Of a stretch of DNA of 62,000 bases, positions 1-9,563 are shown in pieces (the first letter of the stretch is position 1; each line of letters opens with the position of its first letter). A program made the translations under genes and the position numbers. The notes under the pieces were generated by a model. The model did no database searches and was not told the origin of the DNA. It saw only the letters and a list, made by a program, of their open reading frames with translations. The stretch comes from Gnetum montanum (taxonomy: Eukaryota > Streptophyta > Gnetopsida > Gnetales > Gnetaceae), in NCBI GenBank assembly GCA_015680685.1, contig MNCI01017783.1:417901-479900 (forward strand). The letters are read 5' to 3'.

Positions 1-160
1 GTGACAAAGCTAATACTAGTCCAGGTGGGAAGATAGCGAACTGTGACCTAAGGCTAACTATCTAGATGCCACAACTAGTCCATCTATGGAGTTTGACTAG
101 ATCGCACATGTAATGCTCATATTCGTATGGTTGAGTGTAGGGGTATCTTGCCACTCCTCA
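1..160 (+). repeat. 3' end of an LTR-A type LTR
   Basis: The sequence aligns base for base over most of its length with the last 160 bp of the LTR at 27727-28586, including the stretch ending GAGTGTAGGGGTA and the final CACTCxTCA. The LTR starts left of the window. It stops at 160 and is followed directly by the inside of an LTR-C (161 on), so an LTR-A element appears to have inserted into the 5' LTR of R1. The expected target duplication would be CTCAC (161-165); its partner is outside the window. Confidence 0.8.
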
Positions 161-392
161 CTCACAATGTTTATACTTAGAAGCGTAACCAACCAAACAA
201 CATCATTTATCATATGCCTTACTACCAACTAAACCATACACCTAGACTTTACTAGCTTGAGTGGGAAGATAGTGATCGTAAGCTTAAATCAACTACTAGC
301 ATACCAACATTGTCAATCTATGGATTACGATTGGGTTGCACGTGAACACATAACTTGTATGGTTGGATGTTGGATTGCTCCATCACTCATCA
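161..392 (+). repeat. partial 5' LTR-C of R1
   Basis: The segment corresponds to 13227-13460 of the 3' LTR, with roughly 24 substitutions and one 2-bp indel by eye. It ends CACTCATCA and is followed one base later by the primer-binding site. The U3, TATA box and R parts are missing because an LTR-A occupies the left side. Confidence 0.85.
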
Positions 393-393
393 T

Positions 394-411
394 TGGCACG
401 ATTGCCAAGGA
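394..411 (+). other. primer-binding site, tRNA-Asp type (R1)
   Basis: The 18-mer TGGCACGATTGCCAAGGA differs at 5 positions from the complement of the plant tRNA-Asp 3' end (TGGCGCCGTTGCCGGGGA). It starts two bases after the LTR's terminal CA. R2 and R3 carry better preserved versions. Confidence 0.75.
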
Positions 412-618
412 TAGTCAATGTGTGCTGAGTAGTTAATTTCACAAAGTTTGTTGTATTCAAAATTAAAAAGATAAATCACATAACCCTTTAATAAATTTGG
501 TAACACACACTTGAGAAAGTGTCAAAATTTCAACAAGGCTTCACTTAAAGAAAAATCATCACCTACCAAAGAACTCAAATAGGGCAATGATAGAACTAGT
601 GATGAAGAAGACTAGGGT

Positions 619-3600
619 ATGCCCATGCAAACAAGAATACCATATGCTCACAATGATCCTTACTACCCATACTTTACTTTCATCTTTCATCAAGATAAGT
701 AAATGAGATGGAGAGACATATAGGGCAATGTAGTTCTACCACCAAAATGGTCAACACTTAACATTCTTCAAATAGCCTTAAGTGGGATGAATTTGAACCA
801 TGTACAAGAAGGGTACCATGTGACCAAACACATGACAAGACCCTACCAACCCACATAGGCATAAATGAAGAGAGATGTTGCTATGAAGATTAAACATGCA
901 TACAACAAAGGAAAGCACGTTAACTCTCTAGTTGTCCTAGAAGAACTTGATGCATTCATCATAGAAAAACTCCATCAAAATCATGAGGATCCTTTCCAAT
1001 CATCTATCATCTAACTTGAGAAACTTGTCAAAGTTCAATTACATTTCACCCTAGCAGAGACACATAGAAGGAAGGTAACAGACTTCAAGTATAAGCAGAA
1101 CTCAAGGCCAATAGCTTCTGCTAGATCCCAAAAGAAAAAGTATCAAAGTCACTAAAGGAGGACAAGCTGGCATCATTCTCCTGCTGCTTCATCTTCATCC
1201 TCACGATCATTAGTGAACTCTAATAGGAGGAGACAAAGGTACTGAGATCATGATAGGTAAGAAGGAAGAACTCATGATCATTATGACCATTGCTCGAGAT
1301 ACTCTAATGAAGAAAATGAAGACCATGAACTAAGAAGGCACAAGGATAGAAGAGAGGTATGAGCACCAAAGGGGGCACCACTACAACATAGCTTACAAAC
1401 TCGATCATGATGATGAACCTCTATTGGCAACCTGCAATATGATCCATATCTAGGAAGCTGTTTATATAAAAACTATGCATATAAGGGATAGATGCATCAA
1501 GTGACTAGACATGAATAACATGTCCAAATTTGAGGGTGGTTACAATGTTGATCCTCAACACCACCTTCAAGGTTTCCATGATGCATGTGACCTACTGATG
1601 AGTGACTAGGTACCCCTACTCTCAACCATATGAATACGAGCATTCAAGCACGATCCGGTCGAACTTCGTGGATAGGCTAGTTGTGGTATCCAGATAGTTA
1701 CACGTTGATCGCAGTTCGCTGTCTTCTCACCTGGACTAGTATTTGCTTTGTCACGTATGGTTTAGTCCAGAGTGAGGCATATGTTGTGATCCTAAATTAA
1801 TGCTACTCCTAGAGACAATGGAGAATAATCTTGATTAAAGTAATGAGTAATAGGAAATGAAGGCTAAGCTAACCTAAGTGTAATGAGCATCCGTTCCTTA
1901 ATCATCCATACACATCTTGGACCTCGTGCATGACTACTACTGGGGTTACCAAGCATAGGTCCTAGGTACATTGCTGGGTTACCAAGTAGTCACACTTAAA
2001 TGCTCATGATTAAGTCGTACTCATTTCGCATTTAACAACAGGAATAGTAAATGATGATAAAGAAATATTAACTAAGAAAATAATAAATAATAATAACAAT
2101 TAACAATAATAATTAAACAATTAAACTAAGTGAATGCTACAATGATGAAGTAATCTCGATCTTTATTTTCGGTCATGTGCACGTCCAAGTACGTCACACT
2201 CGAACAAAGGTGCCGCACAATTACAAGCATCACACTGCGGTCATGCACTTGGGAAAATAATCTAACTACTATAGAAACAAAATGCAAGGGCTTCACTAAA
2301 ACTAATCAAAAGATGCCTAAATGAGGCAGAAGGCCCTCTTATTTATAGGTCGGGATAGGCGGCTGCATAAACGTGACCCCGTTGATGTAGGAAGGTTGTG
2401 TCAATGGGGCCGCGCCGATGCGACCGTGTAGACGTAGCCCAGTTGACACGTCGACTTAATGACACTTCATCACCTACAAAACATAGAAAGTGATTGCTAA
2501 AATTGAATTTGTTCCCAAGGACACTTGTGAAATAAGTTGAAAGCTGGTATAGATCACTTGAACTAAAATCAATTAAGAGATGGAGTACCATGCTAGAACT
2601 TTTCAATGACAAATATCAAACTTATTCCTAGGTGTCCAATTTATGAAAATAGTCCAAGGATGGAAGCAAGGGATCTAGGAATCCCTTGATGCAACAATGA
2701 CTTGATACTATTCATTGTTGCGTAGGTGCCCATGCCATGAATTTTCTCAACAGGAGTAGGCACATTGTTGATGGGCTTTGAACTAAAACTAGAGAGATCC
2801 TTGTGGTTTATGCCCAAGGCTGATTATTTGAAATGTTTTTCCATTAGACACAAATATTAATCGATCAAGTTGTAAAGGAGGAGGAAGAATTAAGGAAAAG
2901 AAAATTAGTAGAGGAATAAAACAAAGATCTATCCATTCAAAAAAGGAATGTGAGAGTTTGTGACCCATAAGAAGAAGAGACCTTGGACAAGGTGATTCAT
3001 AAAATAAACACTACCTATTCAGAAATATGTCATGGATATTGCAGCAAAGGTAGAAAAGATGTGGGATTTAGTTGATGAGAAGTTTTTAACAGCCTTAAAG
3101 ATTGTGGAGGAGCAAACTGAGTGAGCCTTCAATAAAGGCAAAGACAAGAAGAAGAAGAAAGATTTTGGATGAAAAGGAAAAGTGGCCTCAATGGATAAAT
3201 GTTCACAAATGAGCTTTGAAGATGAGGAAGGATGTACCATATGCCAATACGAACATCCCAAAGGATGTTTTCCCATAATGACACACTTACAAGAAATAGG
3301 GGCATATGTAGTAATTCCAAATTTATTAAGAAATAGATGTCAAAATGGTTACCTTAACCTCAAGGTAACTATAGGCAAGCCTTCTAACCCATGTACTATC
3401 CTAGTGGAGCCTATCCATAGCCACCGGAGAAGTATCATCAAAAGTGACAACAATCCCAATCATGGGCCATGCCAACACCAGACCAATAGTAATCATATTG
3501 GCAACCAAACCCATATGGATATTATGTGACATGTCCAATTTCTCTAGAAAATGTAGCCCTTCAAGATCCATAATATTATCTAACTGAATACCATAGACTA

Positions 3601-3960
3601 ACACCACCAAGGATAGACTTAAACTCATACATGCATCCACAAGTAGCTAGTTCCTCAAATCAACATCCCAATCCTTTACCACTAGTGCCAGCTCTTGTAA
3701 TGTAGGGGGAATGGCCATCTCAATCACAATAGAAAAGTGCAAACAAGGCGGTTAATATGTAGGAAGAAGTGATCACACATGAACCACAATCAAGGAAATG
3801 ATCATTTTTTCGAACGAGCCCATAAAAAGTTTGAAGGATGGGGATTACATCTACTTCTACTCCAACCTCATCCAGTCCTCCTAGATGCCACAAGCTTCCT
3901 TCATTAGCTAATGCAAATATCATTACTCTCATGATGGCACAAACCATTACCCATTGGATT
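619..3960 (+). pseudogene. gag: gag of R1, broken, split by a solo LTR
   Basis: This is the decayed capsid/nucleocapsid gene. The reading starts at an ATG at 619 and shows the family pattern LDMNNMSKFEGGYNVDPQHH near 1510-1570, then is cut at 1595 by a solo LTR. It resumes at 2473 with QNIE. Comparison with R3 (37600-37800) shows the join loses no codons other than the duplicated CCTAC. A variant zinc knuckle C-x2-C-x3-H-x3-C (CTICQYEHPKGC) lies at about 3232-3267. A Pro/Gln-rich tail with a PYGYY-like motif follows. Numerous TAG, TAA and TGA stops and frameshifts interrupt it. The N-terminal part matches R3 gag (peptide FIFHQDK, then MRWRD). Confidence 0.85.
1596..2472 (-). mobile_element. 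solo LTR (LTR-A type) with perfect target duplication
   Basis: On the minus strand the 877 bp run from TGATGAAG to CACTCATCA and end like LTR-A. A TATA box (TATAAATAAGAGG) is at 2340-2347. The 5 bp on each side, CCTAC at 1591-1595 and CCTAC at 2473-2477, are identical. The host sequence (gag of R1) is continuous when the LTR and one CCTAC are removed. No internal sequence is present, so this is a solo LTR left by LTR-LTR recombination. Its U3 is GC-rich and lacks the phased GATATC array of the other LTRs. Confidence 0.93.
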
Positions 3961-4700
3961 AAGGTAGGAGCACTTCCAAAAAAATGAATAGATCTAGGAA
4001 GTCCCTTAGTGTACCTTCAAGTAGCAGGACAAAAACTATGCAAAGCTCTACTAGATTCTATGTTAGGGGTAAACTTCATCTATCAAGATATGTATCAGGC
4101 CTATAATCTTCCACCATTGAAGAAGAGTAATATATAGGTAGATCTTGCAAACTAATTGATCATAGTTCCACTAGGATAAGTGAATGATGTAATGACTACC
4201 ATTGGTGGCTGGTCTTACCTTGTTGATTTTTTGTTATCCATGTAGGTAAAAACAAGGGAGAGTTCTTGATCATAATGAAAAGGGCTTGGCTTAGAACTGT
4301 TGATGCTAAGCTTGGTATTCAAGATTTATCCTTGGAAATTTCCAAGGAAGATGAAGCCAACATCATTCAAAGATGGAGAGTTTCATGTATCGCATATAGC
4401 AATAACGGGTGCAACTAAATGCAAAGGATAGAAAAATACTAAAGTATGTAAGAGATGTATAGAGAAAATGTGTGTGAAGAAATGTCTATATGTGACAACC
4501 ACTCAACAAGAAGGCACCTAGTGGCTAGTTATAGATGTAGAGATAGAATATAGCAAATACATGTAACCAACAGATCAAATCATAAGTGCCTATGTAGTAG
4601 AAACTAACAAACTAGAGTACTTAAGGAAAAGGCATTTCTATTCACATGCAGTTTAGGGAGAAAAAATAGATTGAGGACAATTAAAGATCCTAGATACTAT
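3961..4700 (+). pseudogene. retropepsin region of R1
   Basis: Here the aspartic protease follows gag. The reading IDLGSPLVYLQVAGQ is followed by ALLDSMLGVNFIYQDMYQAY, which lines up with the protease of R3 (ALLDSGSGVSLIS). The catalytic D-S-G is therefore D-S-M in R1, a damaged active site. KTRESS with KGLAW near 4250-4300 corresponds to the FPIIMGRAWL end motif seen in R4. Several stops are present. Family identity comes from alignment with R3 and R4 in this window and from the retropepsin pattern DxGxxxNxI. Confidence 0.75.
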
Positions 4701-4779
4701 AGAGCCAGAACCATTAGAACTAAAGGCCCTACCGACATCATTAGAGTATGCTTTCTTAAATAATAAGAAGCTAATGATA

Positions 4780-6235
4780 ATAAACAACAACTTGAATGAA
4801 TACTAGAAAAAGAAGTTATTGGAAGTTGTCAATAAGTGGCTGATAGCATTTGCATGGTCCTATGATGAGATCATAGGCATTGATCTAAGAATTTGTTAAC
4901 ATTGGATATTTACTGATCCAGCGGTGAAACCATGATGCCAACCCTATAGAAGGCTTAATCCCAAACTAAAAGAAGTAGTCAAGCATGAGTTGGAGAAATT
5001 ATGAAAGGCAGGATTCATTTATCCTATTGCGGATAGTGAATGGGTTAGTTCTTTAGTAATAGTTCCAAAGAAAGGGGGCAAGTGGCAAGTGTGCATCAAT
5101 TTCCAATTATTGAACTCTGCCACATTCAAGGATCACTTCCCTTTGTTGTTTATTGACCAAGTCCTAGATACTATCGTAGGACACACGTACTATAGTTTTC
5201 TAGATGGTTATAGTAGATACAACCAAATTTGCATTGCACTTGAGGACCAGGAGAAAACAATGTTCACCAGTCCATGGGGAACATTTGCCTACAAACAAAT
5301 GCCATTTGGTCTTTCCAATGCACTTGCCACATTCTAGAGACTCATACTCAGTATCTTCCAAAAGAAAATCAAAAATGGCATTGAAGTGTTCATGGATGAT
5401 TTTTTAACATATGAGCTAGATTTTCAGCAAGCATTGGATCAATTAGAGTAGGTATTAAAGTGATGTGTGGAGACAAATCTCAAGCTTAATTAGCAAAAAA
5501 GCCATCTCATGGTTCAAGATGGGAACATGTTAGGACACAAAGTATCATAGAATAGAATAGAAGTGGATCTTAATAGGTTCAAGTCATACAAAAAATCATT
5601 GAGAGGCCACAAACATTGAAAGATGTCAGATTATTCTTAGGTCATACAGGATACTATCGAAGGTTCATAGAGAATTTCTCCAAGATTACAAAACTGCTAG
5701 TATAACTTACTATGAAGGATGCACCCTTTAAATGGATAAAGTCTGTGAAAAGGCATTTAAGACCTTGAAACAAAAACTAATCGAGATACCAATCCTTCAA
5801 GCTTCGGATTGGTCCAAAACTTTTCACATTATGATAGATGCTTCCAACTACATGCTTAGTGCAGTATTGATGCAGCTAGATGATTAGAAGAGACCCTACT
5901 ATATACACTGTGCTAGTAGAAGCATCACTGGGACACAACTAAAATACACCACAATAGAAAAGGAGCTCATGGCTGTGGTGTATGCACTTGAGAATTTTTG
6001 ATATTATGTGCTTAGGCACCAGATTTATGTCCACACCGATCATAGTGCAATCTATTTTTTCATGAACAAGCCAACGATTAGTCCTAGAGTGATTCTATGA
6101 CTTGTAATTTTGCAAGAATTCAACATAACAATGATTGGAAAGAAGGACATAGAAAATGTTGTAGCTAATCACTTGTCAAGGCTAAGATGGGATTCCCAAG
6201 ACCTTGAAGAACTATTATCTAATCAATTCTCTATG
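4780..6235 (+). pseudogene. pol: reverse transcriptase and RNase H of R1
   Basis: The RT core is readable at 5089-5560: CINFQLLNSATFKDHFPL, FLDGYSRYNQI, PWGTFAYKQMPFGLSNA, then the catalytic box FMDDF (normally YxDD) near 5389-5403. RNase H follows at about 5830-6200 with its three acidic positions still visible: DASNYML, TIEKELMAVVYALENF and HTDHSAIYFF, ending NVVANHLSRL. These strings are close to the Tat/Athila RT consensus as I know it. Stops (for example within the linker 5460-5820) and at least one frameshift disable it. R1 is the only Athila-like element here that retains this segment. Confidence 0.9.
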
Positions 6236-6240
6236 AGGAT

Positions 6241-7510
6241 TTGTTTACTAAGATAATGATCATTGTCAACTCAATAGGAAAGCTATGGAAAAATGATTAT
6301 TTGACTTATTTGATAACACAAGAGCTTCCTGATGAGTGGAACAAGAAACACAAAAAACAATTCCTTCTCAAGGTAAAAAGATACAGGGAAATCAATGGAA
6401 ATCTATACAAGATTTGTACAAATGGACTAGTTAGATGGTGTGTGTTGCAATGTGATTGACAATTAGTTCTACAAGATGCCAATGATGGTCCATGTGTTGG
6501 TCACTATGTAGGGTTTAGAACAATACTAAAATTGATGATGACAAGCTACTTTTTGCCTTATTTAGAGATGCCCATAACTTTGCACAATCTTGTGAGAGAT
6601 GCCAAAGACATGGAGGAATCATGGCTAGAAATGAAGGACCACAACATTGGATACAACCACTAGAGCCATTATGGGATCCATAACACCTATGTCAAATGGG
6701 AAAGCATATATAATCATGAGCGTAGATTATTGTACAAATTGGGTAGAGGCAACAATAGTAAAAGATTGCACAACCAAGACAACTGCCAAGTTTTTTCAAA
6801 AACAAGTGGTGAATAGATTTGGAGTGCCTAGAATGCTTAAATTAGATAATGAAACCAATTTTACTAGTGCTACATTTAGAAAGCTCATACAACAACTAGG
6901 GGTAAACCATAAATTGAGTACACCATATCAACCCCAAGAAAATGGTCAAATAGAGGTTACTAACCATGAAATTACCATAATTCTAACTAGAATAGTTAGT
7001 AAGTTTAGGAAAGATTGGAGCACTAAGCTTAATAATGCTATGTGGATCTATAGGATAACATGAAAATTACCCATAAGATATTCCCCATATGAGCTAGTTT
7101 ATGGTAAACTACCAATTCTCCCAATCTAGGTAGAGCTACGAACTCTAGCTACTACTAGCCAACTTGACTTAGACTTAAGCTTCACCCAAAAAGAATGATC
7201 AATGAATTTGAACCTCTTAGATGAGAAAAGGCTAGTAGCGCTCATGAGAAATGAGGTTCATAAACATTACCGCCAAACAAAGGCATCATGCTAGGATAAG
7301 ACATGTGTTAATAAAATGAAGAGAAAAGGTCCTTTATTATAATCCCACTCATGTTCCTCAAAAAGCCAAATTGCAAACGCTTTGGGAAGGGCCTTACTTT
7401 GTCCAAGCAGTTTATCCTTCAGGTGTCTTACAGATTTATCATCCATCTAGCTCACACAAGCTCATCCTTATCAACATCCAGTAGGTTAAATCCTATCAAG
7501 ACTATCCCAA
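6241..7510 (+). pseudogene. pol: integrase of R1 with DD35E triad and GPY/F motif
   Basis: The N-terminal zinc-binding region is degraded (6280-6640). The catalytic core at 6647-7063 is one open stretch: SVDYCTNWVEA, KLDNETNF and ENGQIEVTN supply D, D and E, and 35 residues separate the second D from the E, as expected. The C-terminal part is in shifted frames. It keeps LQTLWEGPYFVQAVYPSG near 7366-7420, the GPY/F module of Ty3/gypsy integrases, followed by a histidine/serine-rich end near 7440-7500. No chromodomain was recognised. A stop follows MWIYRIT at 7063. Confidence 0.88.
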
Positions 7511-7526
7511 TGCTCTTAAGGGATCN

Positions 7527-7735
7527 ATGTCTTTCCAATGGAACCCCTAGAAATTTATTTTGTTCATGTATTTTATTTTTTACTATGTTGACCTTACTAG
7601 AGGACTACCTTCATGAATGGGTAACATGTCTTTCCAATGACATGGTAAGGTAGCACTTATTGTACTCTTACTGCTATTTTTCATTAGATCTACAAGGATA
7701 TTATTACAACCTTAGCAACATGATAGAACATATAG
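7527..7735 (-). repeat. left arm of a near-identical inverted repeat, bounded by two N bases
   Basis: This 209-bp block is the reverse complement of 7938-8146 with essentially no differences. It is bracketed exactly by single N bases at 7526 and 7736. The matching region of R4 (50100-50310, minus) has only one copy, in the orientation of the right arm. The near-identity in an otherwise decayed element and the N borders point to a mis-oriented gap-fill contig rather than biology. Confidence 0.85.
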
Positions 7736-7736
7736 N

Positions 7737-8960
7737 ATTTGTACAGTGAAACCACAACATCAAACCATCCATTCCAACAATATGAGGTTCTTACCATGGC
7801 CATAATGGCATTTTTTTCCTAATAAAAATACAAATAAATTTTTGATCATTATGCTTGGATAGAAAAGTGAAGGAGCAAGTGGGAATGTGAAGGGTGTGAC
7901 ATTAAGAGGAATTTTAGAATCTCTTGGATCACTACTATATGTTCTATCATGTTGCTAAGGTTGTAATAATATCCTTGTAGATCTAATGAAAAATAGCAGT
8001 AAGAGTACAATAAGTGCTACCTTACCATGTCATTGGAAAGACATGTTACCCATTCATGAAGGTAGTCCTCTAGTAAGGTCAACATAGTAAAAAATAAAAT
8101 ACATGAACAAAATAAATTTCTAGGGGTTCCATTGGAAAGACATGTTATCCATGCCTAAAGGTAGGTGACTTCTTAGGAATTTCAAAAAAATAATAATAAT
8201 AATAAGAAGTGCAATCAATAAACTCCTCCCTTGGACAAAATGCCAAGTGATGATACTCCTTGCAACAATAATAGTCTTATGGATGTGAATCCAATAGGTG
8301 AAACAATGCAATGTCACTGGACTGTGGTTTGGACTTGGTTTGAATATTGGATAGAAAGGCTAATGATTACTTTAACCACTAATAAAATACAAGGATTCAT
8401 TATGCTTATGGTAAGACACCTCATGTTCCAATTTTTGTAATTCCTTCTATATCCATCTCATCTCATTGAATAATTAATCATAACATGTGGTTAAGCGTAA
8501 TATAGTGTAATTTTCCCAACTAGGTGATACTAACATGTGTGTTTTGCTAGATAGGTATGCATTACATTCAACTCCTTGAGTGCATAAGGAGACTTTGAGG
8601 GATGATTATACAAAAGCACTAAGGGCTAGAGCCTACTTTAGGGAGGATCCACTTGTATAACTTTTGTATTTCATACTTGGCAAGAAATTCCACATCATCT
8701 TGTGCCTTCCAGAATAATAAACGTTAATAAATACTTCCCTTAGCAATCCAATACATCTATTCATACACCAAAAATTCATAACCCATCTCCTATCCATCTA
8801 TTGAACTTTCGTTGCGTGAGATTCCTTTTCCATGAACTTTACATACCAAATTCTTGAAAATTGTGCATCATTAATGGCCTAGGATCCTCTAAACATGCTT
8901 CATATCTTCCAAAAATTTCACTTAACTATTTTTTCCCTAAAATATTCAAGAAAAACTTGA
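7737..8960 (+). other. conserved long non-coding 3' internal region of R1
   Basis: There is no protein-coding signal here. The stretch matches R2 (about 31020-31760), R3 (about 40430-41260) and R4 (49570-50500, minus) in short well-conserved blocks. Shared strings include CTCCTCCCTTG then ACAAAATGCCAAGTGAT, and GGGAGGACCCACTTGTATAA-like text near 8640. Conservation between elements that lost pol suggests a role at the RNA level or in replication, but no fold was computed. Confidence 0.6.
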
Positions 8961-8972
8961 AATTTTCATGCT

Positions 8973-9046
8973 GATTTCATAGCTATGGTATCAGAGGACC
9001 TTCGATGTTGTATCTACGATATCACCCTTATAAAAATAGTATATAA
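8973..9046 (+). promoter_or_regulatory. internal promoter of the R1 extra ORF (GATATC array plus TATA)
   Basis: GATATC-like hexamers occur at 8973 (GATTTC), 8987 (GGTATC), 9004 (GATGTT) and 9018 (GATATC). Two of the gaps are exactly 8 bp (ATAGCTAT, GTATCTAC). A TATA-rich block ATAAAAATAGTATATAAAG follows at 9029-9046. R4 has the same block, including ATAAAAATAGTATATA, on the minus strand at about 49227-49300. The array lies over 500 bp upstream of the extra ORF and inside the element, not in an LTR. Confidence 0.6.
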
Positions 9047-9194
9047 AGTGAGGGGAGTTAGCCAAATTTTTTCATTTCTCATTTTCTAAGAAGAGAGTTT
9101 TTGTCATTTTTCTTTCAAACATAGCTATGACATGCTAACTTTATCCTCATAGCTCCAATCTCCAAAATTCTTGAACCTTGTTGATCACAGAGTT

Positions 9195-9212
9195 GGGGGG
9201 GGGGGGGGGGGN
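9195..9212 (+). repeat. G homopolymer next to an N
   Basis: Seventeen G bases run directly into an N at 9212. The homologous spots in R2 (32294-32309) and R4 (49047-49063, minus) read AGTCATGGGGGAGGGG. The R1 run therefore marks a G-rich leader motif plus an assembly gap, and its length should not be trusted. Confidence 0.7.
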
Positions 9213-9267
9213 GATATCACTGAAATTTAACCCAAAAATTTCTAACGCTAGGAAGATATCTTAAAGG

Positions 9268-9563
9268 GTAAGTACAAAGAAATAATGAGAATTCTATAAT
9301 TTGTTAATCAAACCAAGGCTAGAAACACTTAAAAAATCCTCTTAATAAACCACACCAATTACTTTAAGCCATAGATAAGCATCGAAAATAATAATATCAA
9401 AAGGTTCTAAGTATAACATCTAAAGGGTTTCTTTTGAAATTTTTGTAACTCTACAATCATAATACAATAAGAACTTGATCTAGACAAGGGTATGAGTAAG
9501 CTAAATAGCTATTAAAAACCAGTGTAAACACTTTGATAATTTCCAAACCTTTGTTGATTGTAG
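9268..9563 (+). other. intron before the R1 extra ORF
   Basis: The donor AAAGG|GTAAGTAC at 9268 is an excellent plant 5' splice site. The acceptor TTGATTGTAG at 9563 is followed directly by the ATG of the extra ORF at 9564. R4 has the same donor and acceptor (299 bp intron) and R2 a slightly weaker pair (221 bp). Three independent copies keep this arrangement. Confidence 0.7.

Noticed and set aside
7527-8146. Inverted repeat read as a MITE, foldback element or hairpin RNA locus
   Set aside because: The left arm is limited exactly by N bases, has no target duplication, and is absent from the homologous region of R4. An assembly artefact is more likely.
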